DNA from: Methylibium sp. NZG
GTDB taxonomy: Bacteria > Pseudomonadota > Gammaproteobacteria > Burkholderiales > Burkholderiaceae_C
Assembly: GCA_001263235.1 (NCBI GenBank)
Contig: LGRD01000006.1
Location: forward strand, 1-64,000
Direction of reading: 5' to 3'
DNA: 64,000 bases
Part shown: piece by piece, positions 34,197 to 43,178 of the stretch
How positions within the stretch are numbered: position 1 is the stretch's first letter
How the letters are laid out: each line of letters opens with the position of its first letter
Program-made: the position numbers and the translations under genes
The notes under the pieces: model-generated
Told to the model about the DNA's origin: nothing
Databases searched by the model: none
What the model saw: only the letters and a program-made list of their open reading frames with translations

Positions 34197-34922
34197 ATGC
34201 ACTCCGTCTCGCCCCGCCAAGTCCTCGTCACTGGAGCCACCAGCGGCATCGGCGCCGGCATCGCCCGCGCCTTCGCCGCCGCGGGCGACGCGGTCACCGT
34301 CACCGGCGCGACCGACGCCGAAGTGCAGCGGGCGGCCGACGACGCGGCCTTCGCCGGCATCGCCTGCCAGGTGCTGGACGTGCGCGACGGCGCGGCGGTG
34401 GCGGCGTTCGTCGAGGGCGTGGGCGAACTGGATGCGGTGGTCAACTGCGCGGGCGTCATCAAGCGGGGCGCCGAACACGACCCGGTGGCGTTTTCCGACG
34501 TGATCGACATCAACCTCACCGGCACGATGCGCGTGTGCGCCGCGGCGCGCGCGGGGTTGACGGCGCGGCGCGGCTGCATCGTGAACATGGCGTCGATGCT
34601 GAGCTTCTTCGGCGGCGGGCTGGTGCCGGGCTACAGCGCCAGCAAGGGCGGTGTGGCGCAACTCACCAAGAGCCTGGCGATTGCCTACGCGGCCGATGGC
34701 ATCCGCGTCAACGCTGTCGCGCCGGGCTGGATCGCCACGCCGCTGACGCAGGCGCTGCAGGACGACCCGGCGCGGTCGGCGCCGATCCTGGCGCGCACGC
34801 CGATGGGCCGCTGGGGCACGCCGGACGACGTGGCCGGGCCGGTGCTGTTCCTGTGCAGCGCGGCGGCGCGCTTCGTCACGGGCGTGGTGCTGCCGGTGGA
34901 CGGCGGCTACCTGGTCAGCTGA
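34197..34922 (+). CDS. SDR family oxidoreductase
   Basis: A 241-residue classical short-chain dehydrogenase/reductase. The nucleotide-binding motif is TGATSGIGAG, the NAG motif is VNCAG, the catalytic Ser is in VNMASMLS, and the Tyr/Lys pair is in YSASKGG. The C-terminal half shows the common VNAVAPGWIATPLT and FVTGVVLPVDGGY segments. The cofactor (NAD or NADP) and substrate are not evident. It is followed 95 bases later on the same strand by the cupin gene at 35018; the pair may act on the same aromatic or keto compound, as an inference. Confidence 0.9.
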   Translation: MHSVSPRQVLVTGATSGIGAGIARAFAAAGDAVTVTGATDAEVQRAADDAAFAGIACQVLDVRDGAAVAAFVEGVGELDAVVNCAGVIKRGAEHDPVAFSDVIDINLTGTMRVCAAARAGLTARRGCIVNMASMLSFFGGGLVPGYSASKGGVAQLTKSLAIAYAADGIRVNAVAPGWIATPLTQALQDDPARSAPILARTPMGRWGTPDDVAGPVLFLCSAAARFVTGVVLPVDGGYLVS

Positions 34923-35017
34923 ACGCTCAGCCCCCCCGCCATCGCGACCACACCCGAAGTCTTGAAGTTCATCGCCTCCAACCCTCAACCCGAATCACGT
35001 TCAAGGAAGCCCTTGCC

Positions 35018-35506
35018 ATGATCGTCCAGCTCCCCGGCATCCAGCCCGAAATCGCCGTCCAGGCGATCCCCGACGACGAACGCGTGTGGGTACCGCAGGC
35101 GCCCGACGTGGCGTTTCGCCCGCTGCTGCTCAACACCGTCACCGGCAGTTGGTGCAACTTGCTGCGGGTGCGCAAGAGCGGGGTGCTGTCGCGCCACATC
35201 CACCCGTCGTGGGTCACGGGCTACGTCATCAAGGGCGCCTGGCGCTACCTCGAACACGACTGGGTCGCGCGCGAAGGCAGCTTCGTCTACGAGCCGCCGG
35301 GCGAGATCCACACGCTGGTGGTGGACGAAGCGGTGGGCGCGCAGGAGATGATCACTTTCTTCAACATCCACGGCGCCATGGTCTACGTCGACGCGCAGGG
35401 CAAGCACACCGGCTACGAAGACGTGTTCACCAAGATCGAGATGTGCCGCAAGCACTACACCGAGGTGGGCCTGGGCGCAGGCTATGTCGATCAGTTCGTG
35501 AGGTAG
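35018..35506 (+). CDS. Cupin protein, 2,4'-dihydroxyacetophenone dioxygenase-like
   Basis: A 162-residue cupin resembling 2,4'-dihydroxyacetophenone dioxygenase, a non-haem iron enzyme that cleaves the carbon-carbon bond of hydroxyacetophenones. The metal-binding histidine cluster is seen in LSRHIHPSWVTGYVIKGAW and EHDWVAREGSFVYEPPGEIH. The C terminus (HTGYEDVFTKIEMCRKHY) is also typical. The ATG at 35018 has an AAGGAAG sequence upstream. Other members of this cupin group have no known activity, so the exact reaction is uncertain. The SDR just upstream is a plausible pathway partner. Confidence 0.75.
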   Translation: MIVQLPGIQPEIAVQAIPDDERVWVPQAPDVAFRPLLLNTVTGSWCNLLRVRKSGVLSRHIHPSWVTGYVIKGAWRYLEHDWVAREGSFVYEPPGEIHTLVVDEAVGAQEMITFFNIHGAMVYVDAQGKHTGYEDVFTKIEMCRKHYTEVGLGAGYVDQFVR

Positions 35507-35531
35507 CCCTGCCCGATTCGCCAGGCTGCCA

Positions 35532-35550
35532 CCCCCCGAGATGAGGGGGG
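35532..35550 (+). terminator. Possible terminator after the cupin gene
   Basis: CCCCCC (35532-35537) pairs with GGGGGG (35545-35550) around a 7-base loop, followed by TTT and a second run of six C (35554-35559) that could pair with the same G-run. The T-tract is only three bases long, so strength is uncertain. Confidence 0.5.
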
Positions 35551-35748
35551 TTTCCCCCCTGTTTCTGGCTGTGAATTGACGGTGACCCCCCTAAACTGAA
35601 GTGAGTTTGATGGGATGGCGTCGCAGGCTCTGGCCGGCCCAGAGGCAGCCCGCTCGGTGAGCAGCAGCACCTCCCAGCAAGCCCCGCCGCCGATCACGCG
35701 CGGCTTGAACAACAGTCGCGCCCCAAGGCGCACACGGAGGGGAGCCCC

Positions 35749-38547
35749 ATGAGACTCGTCGCGCTGCGTCGCAGCATTGCTGCTGCCTTTTCGGCGCTGC
35801 TGCTCTGGCAACTGGCCGCGTGCGGCGCCGGTGACAGCGGCAGCGGCCCGACCTTCCCCGTCGGCGCCTCCCCGGCCACCGCCGCGCATGCGGCGTCCAC
35901 CGGCCAAGCAGGGTCGGGCAGTGCCGATCGGATCGACGCAGCACATGCCCAGGGCGACATCAACGCTGAGCAGGCGCTCACCTACAAAGTGTTCGGGCTG
36001 TTCGGTGACGCCCGCTTGCCAGCCCGGTACCAGGGCGCCGCGGGCGACGAGTCGGACTCCGACGTGCTCGAAGAAGCCAGCGCTGCCTTCGCCACACTTT
36101 CTGCCGGCACGCAGCAGGTGATCGCGCCTTTTCTGCAGCGGCCTGCGACTCTCGGCAGCTGGTCAAGCGCCGCGCTGGTGCAGGCCGGCGGCGCTGCGCG
36201 CGCCACCGCCAACCGCGCGCAAGCCGGGGTCGGTGGCTGCGGTGGCCAGGCTGCGCGCTGGGCGACGGTGCCCGCGGGCAGCGCCCAGGTGAAAGTCTGG
36301 TACGACAGCTCGGTGGCCGGCGACCACGCGGCCGCGCAGGGTGTGGCGGACGCGATCGACACCCAGGTCTGGCCGGGTTTGATGTCGGGGCTCGGCACGC
36401 AGCCTGCGCCGGACGATCGCTCCGAACTCGGCTGCGACGGGGGCGACGCCCGACTCGACGTTTACCTGGTGCACGGCCTGGTCGCCCGCAGCGTCGCGGT
36501 GCCGGCGGCGGGCGGCGCCGATCCGTCGTCGGTGTTCGTGCTCGTCAACGCCGACCGGGCGGCCGAGACCCCCGCCAACGCTGCCCAGGGTGTGATGAGC
36601 GCGCTGCGCTACGCCAGGCAGGTCGGCACCGAGCAGGTCGGTGCCAGTGACCGCCGCCGTGCGCTGGCCCAGCCGGCGGCCGCCGGGCGCGTGACCGCGC
36701 TGTCCACACCTGCGCTGCCCGTGCCTGCCGTGGTGCAGTTGAAGGCCGTGAGCTTGTCGTACCCCGTGGTCACCGTCGCGCTCGACGCGCCGGTCACGGC
36801 CGGCAACTGGATCGCGGTGGCCGTCTCGACGCTGGGCGCCACGCCCGCCAACGTGGCGCTGTCGGACAACCAGTCGCGCAGCAACCTCAATTTCGCGGCC
36901 GCCGGCCTGCGCTACGGCAGCTCGTTCGGCACCACCTGGCGCTACGCGCGCCTGAGCAACACCGGCGCCTACACGCTCACCGTGAACCGCGCCAGCGCCA
37001 CCAGCGGGACGGTGCAGGTGTTCGAACTGGGCAACGTGGATGGCGCCACCTTCCTCGATGTGGGCGCGGTCGCTGCCGGCGGCACCAGCACCACGCCGGC
37101 CACCACCTTCCGGGCCTCGCGCACGCCCAACGATCTCTTGCTCTCCGTCGTGGCGGTGCGCTCGCCCACGGCCGCGATCACGCCCACCGCGCCGGTCGGC
37201 ACCGCGCTGGCCGACACGGCTCGCACCAGCCTGGCGACCAGCAGCGTGATGACGTTCAACACCTCGGCGCTCGGCACCTACCGCATGGCGGCGTCGCTGG
37301 CGGCATCCAGCCAGTGGCGCATGTCGTCGCTGGCGGTGCGTGGCGCCAAGGCGCCGCCGGTGGTGGCCGTCCCCACCAACACCGCCCCGCCGGTCGTGAC
37401 CGTTGTGGACAACATCAGCGCCCTCAGCCTGGCCTCGACCCCCGGCACCTGGGCCGACGCGCCGACCTCGTACGCGTACAGCTGGACCCGCAACGGCGCG
37501 CCGATCGCCGGCGCCGTGCTGGCCAGCTACACCACCACGGTGCAGGACCAGGGCACGTCAGTCGCCGCGGTGGTGACCGCCTCCAACAGCGCCGGTGCGG
37601 CCAGCGCCGCGAGCCTGGCGGTGCCGGTGCCCGTGCCCGGCCCGCCGCAGGTGCCGTCGGTGGCGCTCACCGCCACACCGGCCAGCGTGGTGCAGGGGCA
37701 GCCGTCCACACTGGCCTGGTCGTCCACGGCCGCGGCAAGCTGCACCGCCACTGGCGCGTGGAGCGGCGCCAAAGCGGCGAACGGCTCGGCGGCCGTCACG
37801 CCCGGCGCGCCCGCGACTTACACGCTGGAGTGCATCGGCCCCGGCGGCACCGCCACCGCGTCGGCCACGGTCGACGTGACCGTGCCGCCCCCCGGCAGCA
37901 CGCCCACGCTCGGCGCGAGCGCGCTGGTCTTTCACTTCAGCAAGGGCTCGCTGGGCCCGTGGTTGACCACCCCGCCGCTCAACACCCAATCGGGCAGCAC
38001 CGTACTGGGGCTGGTGGCCAAAGGATCGGTGTGGAACTTCGCCGCGCCGATCGACAACAAGGGCAACACGCCGTGGACGCAAGTCGGCGTGAACCGCGAG
38101 TTCACCAAATGGCCGGGCCAGGGGTTGGCGGTGTACGCCTTCAACTCCATCGTGGGTGGCAGCAACCACACCTTCAGCGTGAACGACGCCAACGTGTGGG
38201 ACGAGGTGACCTTCTCCGTCGTCGAGGTCAAGAACGGCGGCGTCGTCCAGGACCACAAGTGGAACGAAGTGCTGATGTCCACCACGCAGACGAGCCAGAG
38301 CGTGACCACCACCGGGCCGGCCACGCTGATTGCGGTATGGGCCGGCGACGACGCCAGCGCCGTGCTGTCCAACCCGGTGCCGAACAATGGCTTCACGGTG
38401 ATCCAGGGCCAGGGCCACTCGGTCGAAGCCATGGCGATGTTCGTCGCCACCAAGGACGTGCCCGGTGCGGGCACCTACAACGTCACCTGGACCACCACGC
38501 CGCTGCAGGGCGCGCAGCTCTTTCTGATTGCGGTTCAGAAGCGGTAA
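35749..38547 (+). CDS. Large secreted lipoprotein with Ig-like domains, function unknown
   Basis: A 932-residue lipoprotein (LWQLAAC, lipid Cys25). Residues about 60-290 (VKVWYDSSVAGDHAAAQGVA onwards, DVYLVHGL) resemble the start of secreted zinc-protease-like proteins, but I find no HExxH where one would be expected. Residues about 310-530 form a beta-rich domain (LSNTGAYTLTVNRASATSGT). Ig-like segments follow at about 540-620 (PGTWADAPTSYAYSWTRNGA) and 625-705 (LTATPASVVQGQPSTLAWSS). The C-terminal 230 residues are another beta-rich region of unknown family (GQGHSVEAMAMFVATKDVPG). The ATG at 35749 has GGAGGGGAG upstream. It is probably a cell-surface protein; its role is not recognisable. 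Confidence 0.7.
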   Translation: MRLVALRRSIAAAFSALLLWQLAACGAGDSGSGPTFPVGASPATAAHAASTGQAGSGSADRIDAAHAQGDINAEQALTYKVFGLFGDARLPARYQGAAGDESDSDVLEEASAAFATLSAGTQQVIAPFLQRPATLGSWSSAALVQAGGAARATANRAQAGVGGCGGQAARWATVPAGSAQVKVWYDSSVAGDHAAAQGVADAIDTQVWPGLMSGLGTQPAPDDRSELGCDGGDARLDVYLVHGLVARSVAVPAAGGADPSSVFVLVNADRAAETPANAAQGVMSALRYARQVGTEQVGASDRRRALAQPAAAGRVTALSTPALPVPAVVQLKAVSLSYPVVTVALDAPVTAGNWIAVAVSTLGATPANVALSDNQSRSNLNFAAAGLRYGSSFGTTWRYARLSNTGAYTLTVNRASATSGTVQVFELGNVDGATFLDVGAVAAGGTSTTPATTFRASRTPNDLLLSVVAVRSPTAAITPTAPVGTALADTARTSLATSSVMTFNTSALGTYRMAASLAASSQWRMSSLAVRGAKAPPVVAVPTNTAPPVVTVVDNISALSLASTPGTWADAPTSYAYSWTRNGAPIAGAVLASYTTTVQDQGTSVAAVVTASNSAGAASAASLAVPVPVPGPPQVPSVALTATPASVVQGQPSTLAWSSTAAASCTATGAWSGAKAANGSAAVTPGAPATYTLECIGPGGTATASATVDVTVPPPGSTPTLGASALVFHFSKGSLGPWLTTPPLNTQSGSTVLGLVAKGSVWNFAAPIDNKGNTPWTQVGVNREFTKWPGQGLAVYAFNSIVGGSNHTFSVNDANVWDEVTFSVVEVKNGGVVQDHKWNEVLMSTTQTSQSVTTTGPATLIAVWAGDDASAVLSNPVPNNGFTVIQGQGHSVEAMAMFVATKDVPGAGTYNVTWTTTPLQGAQLFLIAVQKR

Positions 38548-38557
38548 CCTGTGCCTC

Positions 38558-39157
38558 ATGGGCACAGACCGCGCGACACCTGCACGACACACCTGGCGTT
38601 GGGCCGTCACGGCGCTGGCAGCGCTGTTCCTTGCCGGGCCGGCGTCGGCGGCCGAGATCGTGCTGGAGCTGTCCGCGGTCGACAAGCTGGTCGCCCAGGG
38701 TCTGTTCAGCAACGGGGGTCGCTACGACCTGGTGCGCGGCCCCTGCTCGGCTTACCTCGACCGCCCCAGCGTCAGCATCGGGAACGGCCGGGTGCGCATC
38801 CGCTCGCACCTCACCGCCAGGGTGGGCGTTCCCTCGGGCACATCCTGCATGGGTGTGGCGTTTGCGTCGTGGACCGAGGTCTCGGGAAAGCCCGTGCCCA
38901 AGGGCGGCTCGGTGGTGCTGGCCGACATTCGCATCGACAAGGTAGACGACCCGAACCTGCGTCTGGTGCTCGAATCGGGCCTGGTGCCGGCGTTGCCTCG
39001 GGTGGTCGAGCTCGACGTGTTGAAGTCGGTTCGGGGCATGTTGCAGAGCAATGGCGGCCAGTTCCAGGCCAGTGTGGATGCCTTTGCGATCGAATCGGTC
39101 ACCGCGGCGGACGACCGGCTGACGGTGCGATTCGACTTCCTTCTCGTGGCTCGTTAG
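38558..39157 (+). CDS. Secreted protein of unknown function
   Basis: A 199-residue protein with a clear signal peptide (WRWAVTALAALFLAGPASA) followed by EIVLELSAVDKLVAQGLFSN. The mature part is a regular alternation of beta strands and one helix, with two cysteines (GPCSAYLD and GTSCMGV) that could form a disulfide. I do not recognise the family; the layout recalls small periplasmic lipid-binding folds but that is weak. The ATG at 38558 starts 10 bases after the preceding gene's stop, so the two are probably co-transcribed and may work together at the cell surface. Confidence 0.65.
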   Translation: MGTDRATPARHTWRWAVTALAALFLAGPASAAEIVLELSAVDKLVAQGLFSNGGRYDLVRGPCSAYLDRPSVSIGNGRVRIRSHLTARVGVPSGTSCMGVAFASWTEVSGKPVPKGGSVVLADIRIDKVDDPNLRLVLESGLVPALPRVVELDVLKSVRGMLQSNGGQFQASVDAFAIESVTAADDRLTVRFDFLLVAR

Positions 39158-39257
39158 CCTGCCGCCGGGACCCCCGCAGCGCGCCAGAAGTCAAGGCGAC
39201 GCCAGCGCTAGAGTCAACTATTCAATCGAGTGCTGGCGCAAATCGACAAAAGGGAGA

Positions 39258-39566
39258 ATGCTGCGTCGCAACATGCATGCACCTCCTGTTGCCCTTCAAC
39301 TGGGCCTCGAAGACCTTCTCGGTGACCTGCGCCACGCGCGCAACCGCGGCGACCTGGGGCGCCTGGCGCTGCTGGCGTACTGCGAGGTTCGGCGCTGGGC
39401 GCGGCTCGCCGGCGAGCAGCAGTTGGCCGAGCAGTCCGCTGGCCTCATCACCCAGACGCCCCTGACCAGCCGCGATGAGTTCCTGACGCATGTCGATGGG
39501 TTGATCGCCGAGCTCGAGCAGGCCCGCGCGCGGTTTCCGGGCAGGCTCGCACCGACGGCGGTTTGA
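39258..39566 (+). CDS. Small hypothetical protein
   Basis: A 102-residue, mainly helical, soluble protein (LGLEDLLGDLRHARNRGDLG, LTHVDGLIAELEQARARFPG). No family is recognised. The start is uncertain: the ATG at 39258 is almost on top of an AGGGAG sequence (too close for normal initiation), while the in-frame ATG at 39273 is about 16 bases from it. The sequence around it is slightly less GC-rich than its neighbours. It is convergent with the MFS gene at 39584, with only 17 bases between the stops. Confidence 0.6.
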   Translation: MLRRNMHAPPVALQLGLEDLLGDLRHARNRGDLGRLALLAYCEVRRWARLAGEQQLAEQSAGLITQTPLTSRDEFLTHVDGLIAELEQARARFPGRLAPTAV

Positions 39567-39583
39567 GCCGGCCGGCGCTCGAG

Positions 39584-40795
39584 CTAACGCGGCGTCGGCG
39601 CTGGGTTCGAGCGCAGCGAGCCGGCGGCCCACCAGCTCAAAGCCACCAGCGGCAGCCCCAGGCCGAACGACCAGCGGATGCCCCAGTGCTCGGCGACGAA
39701 GCCCAGCAGCGGCGGCCCGAGCAAGAACGCCACGAACGAGATCTGCGCCAGCGCGGCCACGTTGGTGGCGGCCGGCCGGTCGGTGCGCTGCGCGGCGGCC
39801 GACATGGCCAGCGGAAAGATCGCGCTGGTGCCCACGCCCATCACGGCAAAGCCCAGCAGCGCCACGGCGCCCGAGGGCGCCGCGAACACCATCAGCGCGC
39901 CGGCACCCAGCACCAGCAGCAGCACCCGCGCCACGCCCACCGGGCTGAAGCGCTCGACGAAGCGGTCGGCAAAAAACCGCGTCACCGCCTGCGTCAACGC
40001 ACCGATCGCCACCGCCGAGCCGGCGACGAAGGGCGCCGAGCCGAACACATCGCGCATGTAGATGGCCGACCACTCGGCGCCTGCGCCTTCGAGCACCAGG
40101 GCCGACAGCGTGAGGGCCACCAGCACGAGGATCGGCCATGTCGGCCGCGCGAAGCGGGCCGCTGCACCGGCGTGCGCGCCGCTGCGGTGCGGCGCCGCCT
40201 CGTACCGGCCCAGCAGCAGCAGCGTGCTGGCCAGCACCAGCGGCACCATCAGCAGCAGGTGCGCCTGCGGCGACAGCCCGGCCTGCGACAGGCCCGCCCC
40301 GATGAGCCCGGCGCCGAAGAAGCCGAAACTCCAGAACGCATGCGCGCGGTTCATGATGCGCCGGCCGGACTGGTGCTCGATGCGGTCGGCCTCCAGGTTC
40401 ACGATCACCTCGATCGCGCCGATGCACAACCCCGCTGGCACGAGCGCAATGAACAGCAACAGCGGCCCGCTGGCAAACGAGGCGAGCGCAAACACCAGTG
40501 CGAGCAACGGCGTGAGCCCGAGCAGCGCCGGGCGGTAACCGACGCGGTCGAGAATGCGGCCGGCAAACGTCAGCGAGATGAGCGTGCCCACTGCCGTACC
40601 GATCAGCGCCAGGCCGAGCGCGCCTTCGGCGATGCCCATCGCACGTTGCAGGTCGCCCAGCCGCGGGAAGATGCCGCCCAGGCTGAACGAGTACAGGAAG
40701 AAGGCGGCGAACAGGCGCGTCTGCGGCGCCAGCGACAAGCCGATGCGCCGCGTGGCGTGGGGAGTCGGCTGGGCGCGGGTCGTCTCGATGCTCAT
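39584..40795 (-). CDS. MFS transporter
   Basis: A 403-residue major facilitator with about 12 hydrophobic segments, resembling the YbjJ-like sugar/drug group. The first helix reads LFAAFFLYSFSLGGIFPRLG, the family loop motif appears as GRILDRVGYRPALL, and a second-half counterpart is ADRFVERFSPVGVARVLLLV. The ATG at 40795 was chosen because it precedes the first helix by the usual short cytoplasmic stretch; an in-frame ATG at 40807 is also possible. The substrate is unknown. It is divergent from the flavoenzyme at 40902, so export of that enzyme's product is possible, but this is inference. Confidence 0.82.
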   Translation of the reverse strand: MSIETTRAQPTPHATRRIGLSLAPQTRLFAAFFLYSFSLGGIFPRLGDLQRAMGIAEGALGLALIGTAVGTLISLTFAGRILDRVGYRPALLGLTPLLALVFALASFASGPLLLFIALVPAGLCIGAIEVIVNLEADRIEHQSGRRIMNRAHAFWSFGFFGAGLIGAGLSQAGLSPQAHLLLMVPLVLASTLLLLGRYEAAPHRSGAHAGAAARFARPTWPILVLVALTLSALVLEGAGAEWSAIYMRDVFGSAPFVAGSAVAIGALTQAVTRFFADRFVERFSPVGVARVLLLVLGAGALMVFAAPSGAVALLGFAVMGVGTSAIFPLAMSAAAQRTDRPAATNVAALAQISFVAFLLGPPLLGFVAEHWGIRWSFGLGLPLVALSWWAAGSLRSNPAPTPR

Positions 40796-40901
40796 CGGCA
40801 GGATGATCGCATCGCCCCGCGCCCCGCCGGCCGTCGTGCGCTCACCGTGCGCCGGCCAGGGTGACTGGAGCGGCGCTGCCGAAATGTAGAAAATAGCGCG
40901 T

Positions 40902-42347
40902 ATGAACTTGCAAGACCTTCCCCAGGACATCGGCCGGAGTGCGGCCGATCGGCGTGACGAGCGTGCGGATGAACGTTCCGATGGGCTCACCGGCGTGAGC
41001 GTCGAAGAACCCGCCCAGGAACTGTGCGACGTGCTCGTCATCGGCGGCGGCCCGGCCGGCGCGACCGCCGCAGCGCTGCTGGCCCAGCAGGGCCGCAGCG
41101 TGGTGCTGCTGGAGAAGGCGCACCACCCGCGCTTTCACATCGGCGAGTCGCTGCTGCCCGCCAACGTCGAGTTGTTCGACAAGCTCGGCGTGCGCGATCA
41201 GGTCGAGAGAATCGGCCTGCAGAAGTTCGGCATCGAGTTCGTCTCGCCCGAGCACGAGCACCGCGCATACGTCGAGTTTGCCGACGCGTGGAACAAGTCG
41301 ATGCCCTACTCGTGGCAGGTGCGCCGCTCCGACCTCGACGAGATCCTGTTTCGCAACGCCGCCGCACGCGGTGCGCGCACGCTCGAAGGCTGCCGCGTGC
41401 GCGATGTCGACTTCGACGCCGACGGCGCCACCGTGCAGGCCGATCTGACCGACGCCCAAGGCCGCAAGACGCAGCGCACGTGGCGCACCCAGTTCGTCGT
41501 CGACGCGTCGGGCCGCGACACGGTGCTGGCCCGCAAGTTCGGCATCAAGGACAACAACCCCGAGCACAACAGCTCGGCGCTGTTCGGCCACTTCACCGGC
41601 GCCGAGCGGCTCGAAGGCAGACGAGAAGGCAACATCAGCATCTGCTGGTTTCCGCACGGCTGGTTCTGGTTCATCCCGCTGGCCGACGGCACCACCAGCG
41701 TCGGCGCGGTGTGCTGGCCGTACTACCTCAAGTCGCGCGACAAGCCGCTGAAAGAGTTCTTCCACGACACCATCGCGATGGCGCCCGAACTTGCGCGCCG
41801 GCTGCGCCATGCCACGTTGGTGGACGACACGGTGCACGCCACCGGCAACTTCTCGTACGACGCGCGCCACTGCACCGGCGAGCGCTACCTGCTGCTCGGC
41901 GACGCGTTCGCCTTCATCGACCCGATGTTCTCGTCAGGCGTGTACCTGGCCATGCACAGCGCCTTCGACGGCGCCGAGGTCGTGGCCACGCACCTCGACG
42001 GCTCGGCGGTGCAAGCCGCGCGCGCCCGCAAGCGCTTCGAGAAGACCATGCGCAAAGGCCCGCGCGAGTACTCGTGGTTCATCTACCGCGTCACCAACCC
42101 GACCATCCGCGAGATGTTCATGTACCCCGCCAACCCGCTGCGCGTGAAGGAAGCGCTGATGTCGCTGCTGGCCGGCGACATCTACGGCAAGACGCCGTAC
42201 GCGCTGTCGCTCAAGGCCTTCAAGGGCATCTACTACATGATCTCGCTGGCCAACCTGCGCCGCACCTTCAACGGCTGGAAGCGCAAGCGGGTCGCCGTTC
42301 GCAACCTGGGGCTGTTGAACGGCGAGACGATCCAGCAGGTGAAGTAG
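40902..42347 (+). CDS. FAD-dependent oxidoreductase, flavin halogenase-like
   Basis: A 481-residue flavoprotein of the tryptophan-halogenase/geranylgeranyl-reductase superfamily. The FAD-binding motif is VLVIGGGPAGATAA (near residue 45), followed by RFHIGESLLP, which matches the phenol/pyrrole-type halogenase group. The motif GWFWFIPLADG fits the WxWxIP signature of flavin-dependent halogenases. LLGDAFAFIDPMFSSGVYLA is the second FAD-contact region. Many relatives with these motifs are not proven halogenases, so the chemistry is open. The first 40 residues are hydrophilic and not conserved, so translation might start later. No biosynthetic genes surround it apart from the divergent MFS transporter. 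Confidence 0.78.
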   Translation: MNLQDLPQDIGRSAADRRDERADERSDGLTGVSVEEPAQELCDVLVIGGGPAGATAAALLAQQGRSVVLLEKAHHPRFHIGESLLPANVELFDKLGVRDQVERIGLQKFGIEFVSPEHEHRAYVEFADAWNKSMPYSWQVRRSDLDEILFRNAAARGARTLEGCRVRDVDFDADGATVQADLTDAQGRKTQRTWRTQFVVDASGRDTVLARKFGIKDNNPEHNSSALFGHFTGAERLEGRREGNISICWFPHGWFWFIPLADGTTSVGAVCWPYYLKSRDKPLKEFFHDTIAMAPELARRLRHATLVDDTVHATGNFSYDARHCTGERYLLLGDAFAFIDPMFSSGVYLAMHSAFDGAEVVATHLDGSAVQAARARKRFEKTMRKGPREYSWFIYRVTNPTIREMFMYPANPLRVKEALMSLLAGDIYGKTPYALSLKAFKGIYYMISLANLRRTFNGWKRKRVAVRNLGLLNGETIQQVK

Positions 42348-42384
42348 CGCGGGCCTTGGCGCTCCGCCCGCGGGGTCACGTCAC

Positions 42385-42712
42385 ATGCCATTGACTACGC
42401 CCACCCTGGAAACCGCGCGCTTGCTTCTGCGCCCGTTTGCACAGAGCGACGCCGATGCCATCTACGTCCTGCAGAGCAACGCCCGCATACTGGGTCTATG
42501 GCGCCCTCGACCTGAACCGCGTTGAAGCCGAACTCGACACACGCAACGCGGCATCCGCAAAAGTGTTGGAGAAGCTGGGCTTCGAGCGAGAAGGGCTCAG
42601 GCGAGAGGACTGCATCGTCTCGGGCGAAGTCTCCGACTCCTGGATCTACGGTCTGCTGAGGCGCGACTGGAGGGCGGGCCCAGGTGTCGTGCCGGGCACC
42701 GGTGCAGCCTGA
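42385..42712 (+). pseudogene. GNAT acetyltransferase remnant with internal deletion
   Basis: Starting at ATG 42385 the frame reads LETARLLLRPFAQSDADAIY, the normal N terminus of a RimJ-type GNAT acetyltransferase, but it stops at 42520-42522 after 45 codons. The C-terminal part continues in a different frame (GALDLNRVEAELDTRNAASA then KVLEKLGFEREGLRRED) to 42712. The acetyl-CoA-binding middle, normally about 80-90 residues, is missing. An internal deletion that also shifted the frame explains this. The product would not be functional. Confidence 0.8.
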
Positions 42713-42764
42713 CTCGAACGACTGGCGGGGCGCGCCACTTGCCACCCGTCACGGCTCGTGAAGC

Positions 42765-42778
42765 ACACGTTCACGTGT
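42765..42778. promoter_or_regulatory. Inverted repeat upstream of the RHH-PIN pair
   Basis: ACACG-TTCA-CGTGT is a perfect 5-bp-arm inverted repeat 41-54 bases upstream of the antitoxin ATG. Position suits autoregulation; the arms are short, so this is tentative. Confidence 0.4.
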
Positions 42779-42818
42779 TCCTGTGTGAGAATCGAAAGCA
42801 CTGCCAGAGGGCTTTGCG

Positions 42819-43178
42819 ATGTCCAACCTGACCATCTCTGTCGACGAGCAACTCATCAAGCAGGCTCGGGTGCGGGCCATTCAGCAGGGCACGTCGCTCA
42901 GCGCGAAGGTACGGGAGTTTCTGCAGGACTACGTGAACGAAACCGGCGGGCAGCTCAAGAAGCATCGTGAAGACGCCACCGCGCGGCTGATGCAGGCCAT
43001 CGATGCCGCCACCGCACAAACGCAGCCCGCACCCGCAAAGGCCTCCGGCGGTGCCCGCGCGGTCAAGGGTCGGCGCACGCTGAGAGAAGCGCTGTACGAG
43101 GGCGACTTTCGCGCCAGAGACCGGCACGCTGCGCCAGCGGCTGCCCCAGCCGGCCGCGCGAAGCGAAGGTCGCCGTGA
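42819..43178 (+). CDS. Ribbon-helix-helix antitoxin of a PIN toxin
   Basis: A 119-residue protein. Residues 1-45 (SNLTISVDEQLIKQARVRAI then QQGTSLSAKVREFLQDYV) form a ribbon-helix-helix DNA-binding domain. The remainder is Ala/Lys/Arg-rich and probably flexible, with a short segment RRTLREALYEGDFRARDR that may bind the toxin. The stop overlaps the start of the PIN gene (TGATG). Together they form a VapBC-like toxin-antitoxin module. It is longer and more basic at the C terminus than typical VapB proteins. Confidence 0.82.
   Translation: MSNLTISVDEQLIKQARVRAIQQGTSLSAKVREFLQDYVNETGGQLKKHREDATARLMQAIDAATAQTQPAPAKASGGARAVKGRRTLREALYEGDFRARDRHAAPAAAPAGRAKRRSP

Noticed and set aside
35561-35600. 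Sequence around TGTGAATTGACGGTGACC as a possible insertion-sequence end
   Set aside because: It vaguely recalls ends of some IS elements, but no partner end, transposase or target duplication was found.
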